Counted from the stretch's first letter, positions 1 to 6,309 are shown. The stretch is DNA of 7,045 nt from Thermoproteota archaeon (GCA_003661385.1 QMWA01000093.1:1-7045), one strand, 5' to 3'. The notes: generated from the sequence alone by a model not told the origin. Made by a program: numbers and translations.

Positions 1-729
1 CATAAGCTCATAGCTGACCTCTACTCTCTCATAAAGCCCGACTTCGTGATAGTTGACGGCAGGCATGCCACGGTACACGGGCACTACCCACTTGAGAAGA
101 TGCTTGACAGGTACATTGTGCCAATGGGAGTGTACATTGCAGGCGATGACGCTCTAGCAGTAGACACCATTGCAGCTAGGATCCTAGGCTATGACGTAAG
201 TGAGGTAGAGCACCTCAAGCTAGCAGACGAAAAGCACAAGGTATCAGGGAGAATAGAGGTCATAGGGGACATAAGCAGGTTCAACAGGAGGTATCCACAC
301 AAACACATCGGAGTTTACCCAGAGGGAGTCAAGATCGTGAAGGGGAAGGAGAGAGCCTGTGAGGAGGGGTGCGTCGACAACACCCTCATGGTCCTCGAGA
401 TGCTCCACGTAGACTACGGTGGCAGAGGGGAGTTCAGCATAGTCTTCGGCAAAGGCCTAGACAAGAAGGAGCTGGAGAACCTGAAGCCTCCAGTGCTCGT
501 CGTAGGCCCATGTGCAGTAGAGGAGGCAGGGGACTTCCTCAAAAAGAGGTACAGGAAGGTGGTGGAGGTGCCTTACTGCAACGACCTCGCTGCAGTCCTC
601 ACAGCACTCATGAAGTTCATGAAACTCAAAGCCACACAGCTCGTACCAATCCCAGCTACCAGCCTAATAGCAGAGTGGATCAAAGCAAAGCTACATGGGT
701 CAACTGCCCACACACCACCTCTGTTCTGA
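1..729 (+). CDS. DUF362 family protein, 5' end cut by window
   Basis: The reading frame is open from base 1 and ends at TGA 727-729, leaving the last 242 residues; the true start is upstream. Seen: the DUF362 core signature, with the motif VDG near residue 18, AGDDALAVDTIAARILG at about 47-63, and a following strand ending in VIGD (about 87-90). After the core comes a separate C-terminal region with four cysteines, Cys120 and Cys124 (CEEGC), Cys171 (VGPCA) and Cys193 (VPYCND). Known: DUF362 proteins are uncharacterised, widespread in archaea and anaerobes, and often carry or accompany iron-sulfur domains. Inference: the four cysteines could bind a metal or Fe-S cluster. The gene is followed after 10 bases by a CCG-domain protein on the same strand, so the two are very probably one operon and may share a redox role. 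The exact reaction is unknown. Confidence 0.85.
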   Translation, partial: HKLIADLYSLIKPDFVIVDGRHATVHGHYPLEKMLDRYIVPMGVYIAGDDALAVDTIAARILGYDVSEVEHLKLADEKHKVSGRIEVIGDISRFNRRYPHKHIGVYPEGVKIVKGKERACEEGCVDNTLMVLEMLHVDYGGRGEFSIVFGKGLDKKELENLKPPVLVVGPCAVEEAGDFLKKRYRKVVEVPYCNDLAAVLTALMKFMKLKATQLVPIPATSLIAEWIKAKLHGSTAHTPPLF

Positions 730-734
730 GGTGA
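728..734 (+). promoter_or_regulatory. Shine-Dalgarno site for the CCG-domain gene
   Basis: GAGGTGA at 728-734 is a seven-base match to the complement of the archaeal 16S rRNA 3' end. It straddles the stop codon of the preceding gene and lies 5 bases ahead of TTG 740. This spacing favours TTG 740 over GTG 731, which would sit inside the site itself. It also implies translation from the shared message of the DUF362 gene. Confidence 0.6.
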
Positions 735-739
735 GCTGC

Positions 740-1411
740 TTGCTGTACTTCCCTGGCTGCATGGCTGAGCTGCGTGTCAAAGAAGTCTATGAGGCTACTC
801 TGGCTGTCCTGGAGGCTGCTGGGCTCAGGGTTGAGGTGGCTGAGGGCTGGAGGTGCTGTGGTTCGGTGCTGTACAGGCTTGGTGACCTCAAGGCCTTCAG
901 GAGGCTAGCTGAATACAACTCTAAGCTCCTAAGTGGAGGGGAGGTAGTCACGTCGTGTGCAGGCTGCTACAGGGCCTTCAGAGTGGACTACCCTGCAATA
1001 GGGGTGAAGCCTCCTAGAGTAAGGCATACTGTAGAGGTTTTAGCTGAGGCGTATGAGAGGGGAGCTCTGGAGCTGCCTGAGCTAGGCTGCACCATAGCTT
1101 ACCACCACCCCTGCCACCTGGCTAGGCACTGTGGAGTCTATGAGGCGCCAGTCATGCTACTCGAGGCTATGGGTAGGGTTGTTGAGTCCAGCTTGGCTTG
1201 CTGTGGAGCTGGGGGAGGCTTTAGAGCCCTACACCCGGAGGAATCAGCTAAGGTAGCAGACCTCTTGCTCAGAGACCTCCTCTCACACAACCCAGACTAT
1301 GTGGCTACTAGCTGCCCATTCTGCCTGCTACAGCTTAGGGAGGCAGCTAAGAGAGCAGGCTACAGTACTAAAGTCGTAGATGTAACCCAGCTAATAGCAG
1401 AGCACATGTGA
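740..1411 (+). CDS. stand-alone tandem CCG-domain (HdrB/HdrD/GlpC-like) iron-sulfur protein
   Basis: The protein has 223 residues if it starts at TTG 740; GTG 731 would add three. It has two complete cysteine-rich CCG modules. Module 1: Cys7 in YFPGC, CCG at 39-41, Cys73 and Cys76 in CAGC. Module 2: Cys125 in HPCHLARHCGVYEAP, CCG at 154-156 followed by AGGG, Cys192 and Cys195 in SCPFC. In HdrB and HdrD such modules hold non-cubane [4Fe-4S] clusters that handle disulfide or electron-bifurcation chemistry; GlpC and LutA use them in membrane-linked dehydrogenases. The wording of the motifs is closest to HdrD/GlpC, but there is no N-terminal ferredoxin domain and no membrane segment, so this is a cytoplasmic single-domain subunit needing partners. 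It is in an operon with the upstream DUF362 gene. No methanogenesis marker is visible, so a heterodisulfide substrate should not be assumed. Confidence 0.85.
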   Translation: MLYFPGCMAELRVKEVYEATLAVLEAAGLRVEVAEGWRCCGSVLYRLGDLKAFRRLAEYNSKLLSGGEVVTSCAGCYRAFRVDYPAIGVKPPRVRHTVEVLAEAYERGALELPELGCTIAYHHPCHLARHCGVYEAPVMLLEAMGRVVESSLACCGAGGGFRALHPEESAKVADLLLRDLLSHNPDYVATSCPFCLLQLREAAKRAGYSTKVVDVTQLIAEHM

Positions 1412-1542
1412 ACGCAGCTAGTGCAAGAGACAATACTAGTAGAGCTGGCATCATAGGATTTCGACGGCTGGTGGATACCTCTTGAAGATACTCTTCCTGC
1501 CTCAGTGTCCACTACTATCTCATATGGCTCTATTATGTCCAC
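1360..1542 (-). pseudogene. out-of-frame C-terminal continuation of the retropepsin-like gene
   Basis: Starting at 1542 on the minus strand, one base out of register with the protease frame, the translation gives VDIIEPYEIVVDTEAGRV. This is the C-terminal helix and strand that clan-AA archaeal proteases carry after their (I/L)IG motif. The frame stays open to a stop at 1360-1362, but residues after about SSRGIHQPSK look unconserved, and beyond 1411 the reading is merely antisense to the CCG gene. The genuine protein probably ended near 1480-1500 in an ancestral version. This piece should not be read as an independent gene. Confidence 0.6.
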
Positions 1543-1840
1543 TCCCTATTATCACATCATGGCTTAGTGCCTTCACTACACCGAACACGTGGCTAAGTGG
1601 AAGCTCATATCCTAGCACTATGACCCTTGCTACAAGCTCTCCTATGATCTCTGCTCTCTTGTCTCTTACAGCTAGCAGGACAGCTTTAGGCTGGTCGTAA
1701 GCGGTGTAGCCTAGCTTCTCGGCTAGCTTAAGGCTGATGAAGCTCTTAGTTGCACCCGTGTCAAACAGCGCCTCAGCTTCAGCTTCTCCTCCTTGAGCCA
1801 CCAGCTTAACCCTGCCTGTAGCACTTCTGGCCAAGCTCAC
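1520..1840 (-). CDS. retropepsin-like (clan AA) aspartic protease, frame broken near C-terminus
   Basis: The 106-residue frame reads from GTG 1840 to TGA 1520-1522; TTG 1834 is an alternative start. Seen: the catalytic motif FDTGATKSFIS with the active Asp at residue 27, a following helix LAEKLGY, a flap-like strand around 53-78, and the conserved hydrophobic DVIIG at 95-99. Known: these small single-domain archaeal proteins resemble one half of a pepsin and act as homodimers. DVIIG is normally followed by a short helix and a last strand. Here the frame instead runs into SGHNRAI and stops. The expected ending (VDIIEPYEIVVDTEAGRV) is found one base over, so the gene carries a one-base frameshift near 1543. 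It may be inactive, or the base may be a sequencing error. A TATA-like box stands about 31 bases ahead of the GTG. The target is unknown. Confidence 0.7.
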   Translation of the reverse strand: MSLARSATGRVKLVAQGGEAEAEALFDTGATKSFISLKLAEKLGYTAYDQPKAVLLAVRDKRAEIIGELVARVIVLGYELPLSHVFGVVKALSHDVIIGSGHNRAI

Positions 1841-1867
1841 TAACCACTATGCTTACTGGATGTATCT

Positions 1868-1875
1868 CTTAAAAG
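1868..1875 (-). promoter_or_regulatory. TATA-like box of the retropepsin-like gene
   Basis: On the minus strand the bases CTTTTAAG are centred about 31 bases ahead of GTG 1840. That is the distance expected if the message begins at or a few bases before the start codon (leaderless or nearly so). A purine-rich BRE is not obvious. The call is by position and composition only. Confidence 0.4.
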
Positions 1876-2144
1876 CTGCTGACTATACTTAATGCCAGTG
1901 GAAGACCACCCTGATGCCTGAGGCAGTAGCAGATGCCTCCTAGCCATCAGAGAAGACTGCGCGCAAACAAATACCGTGAGCTAGCTTCTATGAGCTGGCG
2001 ACGTGTATGCTGGTGGACACCTGTGTTAAGCCCGTTCTCATCATAGCAACCGCCTTAAGGGGCTGGGCACGTAGCTAGGTCAACTGGGCTGTTATGTAGC
2101 TTATGGTGGAGTACATGGAGTAGTGGGTTGTATGGTGGTTTAGG
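1876..2144. other. intergenic stretch with no supportable gene
   Basis: Together with 1841-1875, this 304-base gap between two minus-strand genes holds only short frames. The longest are 37 codons from ATG 1933 (+) and 35 codons ending against GTG 1840 (-); neither resembles a known family. I looked for a tRNA T-arm, C/D-box pairs, an antitoxin partner (AbrB or DUF104 type) for the protease, and an Rho-independent-like hairpin, and found none. The octamer TATGGTGG occurs twice (2102-2109 and 2131-2138), probably by chance. It may be decayed coding sequence. Confidence 0.4.
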
Positions 2145-3269
2145 CTATGCAGCTAGGGCTATAGCGACTTGAGCTATGGCTGTGAGGAGTGTTGGGAGTG
2201 TTAGCTTTGCTACGTCCTTGATGAGCTCTTTTAGGCTTGAGTTTACGTAGCTTGAGGTCAGGATGCTGCAGAGGTGGAGGGGGGAGCATAGGTATCCTGC
2301 CCAAGCTGATACTATGATGAGGCTAGCTAGAGGGAGGCTGCCGTGCCCAGCGAACACTGGCAGGGTTGCGCCAACTGCAGCTAGTGGTGAGCCAGCTATT
2401 AGAGCTAGGGTTGCTGCTGTAGCAGATGCACATGGGATGTATAGGTAGCTTGGGATGCTGACCTCTAGGCTTAAGCCTCCAAGGGATCTTCTCAGCATTA
2501 GGGAGCTTAGCACTAGCGTTAGGACGTGTGGGCTGAGGGCGAAGCTGGCTACGTTGGCTAGCTGCCTTCTGTTGGGGTGGCTGACGAGCACTAGGATAGC
2601 TACTCCTGCTAGGATTGCTGCTGGCACTGGGATCCCGGCTAGGCCTAGGAGGACAGCGGAGGCTATTGGCGCTAGGAGTAGGAGGAGCTTAGCTGGGTTG
2701 AAGCTGGGCGTGGTTGCAGGTGGCTCAGAGTAGCCTCTGAACCTGGCTAGCCCTATGGCAGACGACAGGATGAATACTGGAGTCTGGAATGCAGCTATGT
2801 GGTAGATGCTGACTTCTGCTATGGTGTGGGCTAGGAGGAAGCTTGGGGTCAGTGGGAAAACCAGGAAGACCACGTGTCTGAACCAGATGTTCGCGAGGGC
2901 TATGTCTTCTTTGCTCATCCCCATCCTCTTGCCCTCCTCGTCCACTAGTGGAGCAGAGAGCAGAGCTCCGCCAGGCATCGGCAGTAGGCCGAAGACAGCT
3001 GCTACAGCGAAGAGCACAGCTCTCCCGCTCTTGAACAGCGCCCTTAGCTCTGATGCTAGCTCCCTGGCTAGCTCAGACTCCCTGTATAGGCCTCCCATAG
3101 CCATGGTCAGGGATATGGAGGCTAGGAGGCTCCAGGTGCGTACATCCTTCACCACACTGCTTATCACATGGAGGGGAGATAGCCCTCTAGCTTCAGCAGC
3201 TAGAAGGGAGGCTGATGCTACAGCTAAGCTCAGTGCTAGTAGAGGCCTTCTCTCCACAGGGTGCTCCAT
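2145..3269 (-). CDS. DUF401 family integral membrane protein (ion-transporter superfamily)
   Basis: The 374-residue hydrophobic protein has roughly ten membrane segments by eye. It carries the DUF401 signatures: LLPMPGGALLSAPLVDEEG at 95-113, NIWFRHVVFLVFPLTPSFLL at 127-146, and near the C-terminus AGYLCSPLHLCSILTSSY at 324-341. Known: DUF401 proteins occur in archaea and some thermophilic bacteria, belong to the ion-transporter (IT) superfamily with GntP, CitMHS and DctM-type carriers, and have no established substrate. The two halves each carry a loop rich in Gly/Pro, as in carriers with re-entrant hairpins. Inference: a secondary transporter for an organic anion or amino acid in the cytoplasmic membrane. 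ATG 3269 is annotated, but the TATA box is only about 15 bases ahead of it, so GTG 3257 (four residues shorter) fits a leaderless message better. The gene stands alone, divergent from the racemase gene. Confidence 0.85.
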   Translation of the reverse strand: MEHPVERRPLLALSLAVASASLLAAEARGLSPLHVISSVVKDVRTWSLLASISLTMAMGGLYRESELARELASELRALFKSGRAVLFAVAAVFGLLPMPGGALLSAPLVDEEGKRMGMSKEDIALANIWFRHVVFLVFPLTPSFLLAHTIAEVSIYHIAAFQTPVFILSSAIGLARFRGYSEPPATTPSFNPAKLLLLLAPIASAVLLGLAGIPVPAAILAGVAILVLVSHPNRRQLANVASFALSPHVLTLVLSSLMLRRSLGGLSLEVSIPSYLYIPCASATAATLALIAGSPLAAVGATLPVFAGHGSLPLASLIIVSAWAGYLCSPLHLCSILTSSYVNSSLKELIKDVAKLTLPTLLTAIAQVAIALAA

Positions 3270-3278
3270 ACCTACTTA

Positions 3279-3288
3279 GCTTATAAGC
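3279..3288 (-). promoter_or_regulatory. TATA-like box of the DUF401 gene
   Basis: GCTTATAAGC at 3279-3288 is a perfect ten-base palindrome with a good TATA core (TTATAA). It is centred about 26 bases ahead of GTG 3257 and about 15 bases ahead of ATG 3269. With the usual archaeal TATA-to-start-of-transcription distance, the message would begin near 3257. Being symmetrical, the strand is assigned only from its distance to the gene. Confidence 0.5.
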
Positions 3289-3398
3289 GTGGTGGCGGCT
3301 TTAGCCAGTAAGGGGGAACCTGCCACGAGCGTGAGAGCGGGCACTCAGCCTGCAGCTGTATGGCTGTCAGAGCAGCAGTGCCACAAGCTGCATCAATG

Positions 3399-3406
3399 TT
3401 AAAATA
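3399..3406 (+). promoter_or_regulatory. TATA-like box of the racemase-family gene
   Basis: TTAAAATA is centred about 27 bases ahead of TTG 3430, which suggests a leaderless message. However, GGGGAG at 3421-3426 could also act as a weak ribosome-binding site four to eight bases before the TTG if transcription starts earlier. The stretch 3289-3398 holds no gene that I can see. Confidence 0.4.
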
Positions 3407-3429
3407 CATGCTTTATCTGTGGGGAGAGC

Positions 3430-4143
3430 TTGAAGCTACGTGGTGGTAGGCCTTACTATGGGCATGTGCTTGGAGTGCTCTTGCTGGAGACTAGGTTTCC
3501 TAGGGTTCCTGGTGATGTGGGTAATGCTGAAAGCTACCCCTTCCCCGTGCTCTTTAAGGTGGTGAGGGGAGCTACCATCAAGAGGGTTGTTAAGGAAGCT
3601 GATAGGAGCCTCCTGGAGCCATTCCTTGAGGCAGCGCTGGAGATAGAGCCATACGTCAAGGCTATAACGACGAGCTGCGGGTTCCTGGTGCTCTTTCAGG
3701 ATGAGCTTGCCTCAAAGCTCAGGGTGCCAGTGTTCACCTCATCTCTCCTCATGGTCCCTTTGGTGCAGAGGCTTGTTGGAGGTAAGGTCGGGATAGTGAC
3801 AGCTGACTCCTCCTCTCTGACTGAAAGGCACCTTGAGGCTGCTGGGATAGCTGGAGGAGTTTACATCAAGGGCCTTGAGAACAAGCCTGAGTTCTCGAGA
3901 GCGATCCTGGGGAACTCAGAGGACATGGATGTAGGTAGGGTTGAAGAGGAGGTTGTGAAGGCCTCCAAGGAGCTTGTGGAGCAGCATCCTGATGTGAAGG
4001 CTCTGGTGTTCGAGTGCCATAACCTGTCTCCGTTCTCTAAGTCTGTCCAGAGGGAGACTGGGCTTCCTGTGTTCGACTTCATATCATTCGCGAAGTTCGT
4101 GTACAGTGCTGTCGTAAAGCAGAGCTGGAGCTGGGAGCGCTAA
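3430..4143 (+). CDS. Asp/Glu/hydantoin racemase-family protein
   Basis: The 237-residue protein starts at TTG 3430. The start is supported because the family usually opens with a short RGG(R)xYG segment (here RGGRPYYG at 4-11) and because a TATA box lies about 27 bases upstream. Seen: FPRVPGDVGNAESYPFPV at 23-40, TTSCGFLVLFQ at 80-90 with Cys83, FTSSLLMVPL at 102-111, GIVTAD at 121-126, and FECHNLSPF at 194-202 with Cys196. The two cysteines are the acid/base pair used by cofactor-independent racemases of this superfamily. The usual ECTN is ECHN here, a change beside the second catalytic residue. Known relatives racemise aspartate, glutamate or hydantoins, or isomerise maleate; the substrate of this subgroup is not settled. 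It lies next to an amino-acid ABC transporter, converging on its permease gene, so it may process the imported compound. It is cytoplasmic, with no signal peptide. Confidence 0.85.
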   Translation: MKLRGGRPYYGHVLGVLLLETRFPRVPGDVGNAESYPFPVLFKVVRGATIKRVVKEADRSLLEPFLEAALEIEPYVKAITTSCGFLVLFQDELASKLRVPVFTSSLLMVPLVQRLVGGKVGIVTADSSSLTERHLEAAGIAGGVYIKGLENKPEFSRAILGNSEDMDVGRVEEEVVKASKELVEQHPDVKALVFECHNLSPFSKSVQRETGLPVFDFISFAKFVYSAVVKQSWSWER

Positions 4144-5030
4144 GCCAGCCTCTCTTTTTCTCCGAAGAAGCCTGTGGGCCTGACTGCTAGGATTATCATG
4201 AGAGCTAGGAACCCGTATACGTCCCTGTACGATGGGGATATGAAGACTGACATCAGGCTCTCAACCATCCCTAGCAGCAAGCCCCCAACTAAGCTCCCCA
4301 TTATGGAGCCTATGCCTCCTATGACTATTATCTCGAAGCCCTTCATGGTTGATATGGCGCCGTTTTCTGGGAAAACCATGAAGACTGGTGCTAGCAGGGC
4401 TCCAGCTGCAGCTGCTAAGGCTACTCCAACTCCGAAGCCGAGCATGTCTATCTTCTCTACCTCAACTCCAGCTGTCTGAGCTCCAACCCTGTTCTGGGCT
4501 ACAGCTCTGAAGGCTCTGCCTATCCAGGTCTTCCTCACAACCAGGTAGAAGGCAGCGAGGATTATTATGGTCCCTACGAAGGCCACGAACCTGTTTCCGC
4601 TGACTGGCAGTGTGCCTATCTTCATTGGTGGAGCGTAGTCTGGTGGGGAGTACTCGTATGGGCCAGCGATGTACGAGAAGAGGTTCCTGAAGAAGACCAT
4701 GAGTGCTATGGTTATGACTGTCGCGTACTCGTCCTTCCTCTCTATTCCACCTGTGAACATGGGTGTGATGAGCAGCTTCTCGACGACGAGGCCCAGCAGG
4801 AACACGACTAGCATTGAGAGGGGTATGCCTAGGAACCACATCTTGGGGCCTAGCAGCCACACCACGAGGGCATACTGCACGTAGCTTCCTATCATGTAGA
4901 ACTCTCCCATTGACCAGTTGATCATCTTCATTATGCTGTAGATGAAGGTGATCCCGACTGCCATCAGAGAGTAGATTACGCCTATGACGAGGCCTGCAAA
5001 AAAGTATTGGGAGAGCAGGAGCCAGTCCAA
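4140..5030 (-). CDS. livH: branched-chain/polar amino-acid ABC transporter permease (LivH)
   Basis: The 296-residue membrane protein starts at TTG 5030. LivH proteins begin in just this way, with a short lead into a GL..G..Y(S/A)LMA(V/L)G helix (residues 13-26). It has about eight membrane segments. Family features seen: NWSMGEFYMIG at 38-48, the cytoplasmic coupling-loop region GRAFRAVAQNRVGAQTAGV at 171-189 that docks on the ATPase, IVIGGIGSIMGSLVGGLLLG at 235-254, and the closing VRPTGFFG at 283-290. Role: one half of the transmembrane channel, normally paired with LivM. It follows the solute-binding protein gene by three bases and is probably co-translated, with GGGGGCTGA just upstream as a weak ribosome-binding site. 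Its TAG stop (4140-4142) overlaps the TAA of the convergent racemase gene. No LivM follows on this strand. Confidence 0.92.
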   Translation of the reverse strand: MDWLLLSQYFFAGLVIGVIYSLMAVGITFIYSIMKMINWSMGEFYMIGSYVQYALVVWLLGPKMWFLGIPLSMLVVFLLGLVVEKLLITPMFTGGIERKDEYATVITIALMVFFRNLFSYIAGPYEYSPPDYAPPMKIGTLPVSGNRFVAFVGTIIILAAFYLVVRKTWIGRAFRAVAQNRVGAQTAGVEVEKIDMLGFGVGVALAAAAGALLAPVFMVFPENGAISTMKGFEIIVIGGIGSIMGSLVGGLLLGMVESLMSVFISPSYRDVYGFLALMIILAVRPTGFFGEKERLA

Positions 5031-5033
5031 GCT

Positions 5034-6263
5034 TCAGCCCCCAGGCAGGTAGACTTCTCCAGTCTTCATCTCCTCAGGGAACACTATGGGAGCTGTCTCA
5101 TACTTCTGGCCTGTCTTAGTGTACTGTACTATCACCATTGGAGGAGACCACTGGTGCCAGTATATCCCCTCTCCCCTTGGGAACGTGACTGCATCGCTGT
5201 TCCAGCTCTTGAAGGTCCCTGTCTCAAGGGCCTTTATTATGGCGGCTGGGTCAGCTGAGCCAGCTTGCTCTATTGCCTGTGCCACAACCACCACAGCTCC
5301 GAACGCGTTGTAGGCTGTGTAGACTGGTGGCTCATTGTACTTCTTCTCGTACTCTGCCTTGAACCACTTCCCGAGGTCAGTCAGCTTCATCATTGGGTGG
5401 TAGTATGAGATGAAGAGCATGTAGTTCCCTTTGTCGCCTAGGTTCTTCCAGTACTCTGGCCTCACTGGGAAGTCGTATGAGGCTAGCATGGGGACCTTCG
5501 GGTACAGGCCTATGTCGTAGGCCTGCTTTATTATCAGGTAGGCGTCGTCTCCCACTCCTATGTTTATCACTAGGTCTGCTCCCCATGCCTGGATGTCTAG
5601 GAGCTGTGGGGTGAAGTCCTTGGTTCCCCTGTCGAAAACTATGTCCTTGATCTCTATTGCGAGGCCCATCTCCTTAGCCATGGCCTTGGTCTCCTCCAGC
5701 AGGCCTATCCCGTAGTCTGTGTTCTCAGCTAGTATAGCTATCTTCTTCCAGCCCATCTTCTTTATGAACTCAAGCCAGAGCTTTGCTCTAGCTGGGTTTA
5801 TGGCGTGCATCCTGAACACAGCCTTGTAGTGGCCTTCTGTTATCTTGGCTGCTGCAGCCTGGGTTGCTATCAGGGGAACCCCATACTGGTCTGCAATCGG
5901 GCATATGGCGAGGCAAACTGAGCTGTGGTACTGGCCTATCACTGCCACAACCTTCTTCTCGGTCACGAGGCGCTTGTATCCTGCAACACCCTTCTCAGGG
6001 GTCCCGGAGTCGTCTTCGACAACTATCTCGATGGTCCTACCTCCCAGGACCCCTCCATGCTCATTAACGTACTTGGCAGCTAGCTCAGCTCCCCTGACAA
6101 TGAGCTTTCCAGCCATGTAGTCTCCGGGAGGAGATAGGGGGGCAAGCACCCCTATCCTGATTGGGCCCTTAGCCCTAGGCCTAGCCACCAGGAAGTACCC
6201 TGCAGCAATCACTACTATAGCTATTACTACCCCTATGACCGCTAGGAGCCTTCCACGCTTCAT
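5034..6263 (-). CDS. livK: ABC transporter solute-binding protein (LivK-like, Peripla_BP_6)
   Basis: The protein has 409 residues from ATG 6263. The frame stays open upstream to 6440, but that part is polar, lies ahead of the TATA box and overlaps the divergent gene, so ATG 6263 is chosen. It is preceded by GGTG three bases away and is followed at once by a membrane signal-anchor (positive residues at 2-5, hydrophobic 6-27). There is no lipobox cysteine. From about residue 35 the type-I periplasmic-binding fold follows: IRIGVLAPLSPPGDY at 35-49, RGAELAAKYVNEHGGVLGGR at 57-76, VVEDDSGTPEKGV at 81-93, and the ligand-contact region VIGQYHSSV at 108-116. A hinge and the second lobe begin around KKIAILAENTDYG (173-185). 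Role: it captures an amino acid or related ligand outside the membrane and hands it to LivH/LivM. Cys117 and Cys121 lie one helix turn apart just after the ligand loop, which is unusual. First gene of the livK-livH unit. Confidence 0.92.
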   Translation of the reverse strand: MKRGRLLAVIGVVIAIVVIAAGYFLVARPRAKGPIRIGVLAPLSPPGDYMAGKLIVRGAELAAKYVNEHGGVLGGRTIEIVVEDDSGTPEKGVAGYKRLVTEKKVVAVIGQYHSSVCLAICPIADQYGVPLIATQAAAAKITEGHYKAVFRMHAINPARAKLWLEFIKKMGWKKIAILAENTDYGIGLLEETKAMAKEMGLAIEIKDIVFDRGTKDFTPQLLDIQAWGADLVINIGVGDDAYLIIKQAYDIGLYPKVPMLASYDFPVRPEYWKNLGDKGNYMLFISYYHPMMKLTDLGKWFKAEYEKKYNEPPVYTAYNAFGAVVVVAQAIEQAGSADPAAIIKALETGTFKSWNSDAVTFPRGEGIYWHQWSPPMVIVQYTKTGQKYETAPIVFPEEMKTGEVYLPGG

Positions 6264-6292
6264 GCGCACCAATTTAGCCTTCTGGGCAGGGG

Positions 6293-6300
6293 ATTTAAAA
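6293..6300 (-). promoter_or_regulatory. TATA box of livK-livH
   Basis: On the minus strand TTTTAAAT is centred about 33 bases ahead of ATG 6263. Transcription would begin near 6270, leaving a leader of about seven bases that just includes the GGTG at 6267-6270. It is a strong match to an archaeal TATA core and fixes the livK start downstream of it. Confidence 0.6.
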
Positions 6301-6309
6301 GGGTTTCCT

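Noticed and set aside
369-734. 121-codon open frame on the + strand
   Set aside because: It is an alternate frame inside the DUF362 gene with an Arg-rich shadow composition.
695-739. Start of the CCG-domain protein at ATG 695
   Set aside because: It overlaps the DUF362 gene by 35 bases, adds residues unlike the family, and a good ribosome-binding site points to 740.
1482-1700. 72-codon open frame on the + strand
   Set aside because: It is antisense to the retropepsin-like gene; Ser/Thr/Leu-rich shadow composition.
1933-2046. 37-codon open frame (ATG 1933, + strand)
   Set aside because: It is short, has no ribosome-binding site or family resemblance, and is of a length expected by chance.
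2027-2075. Possible hairpin or small RNA around CCTTAAGG (2053-2060)
   Set aside because: Pairing beyond the eight-base palindrome is poor, and no C/D-box pair or tRNA T-arm is present.
2102-2138. Octamer TATGGTGG repeated 29 bases apart
   Set aside because: There are only two copies in a G/T-rich stretch, with no further unit; not a CRISPR array or a recognisable operator.
2806-3279. 157-codon open frame on the + strand
   Set aside because: It is fully antisense to the DUF401 gene, which has clear family motifs; the composition is that of a reverse-strand shadow.
4462-4860. 132-codon open frame on the - strand
   Set aside because: It is an alternate-frame shadow of livH, rich in Arg, His and Pro, with no family resemblance.
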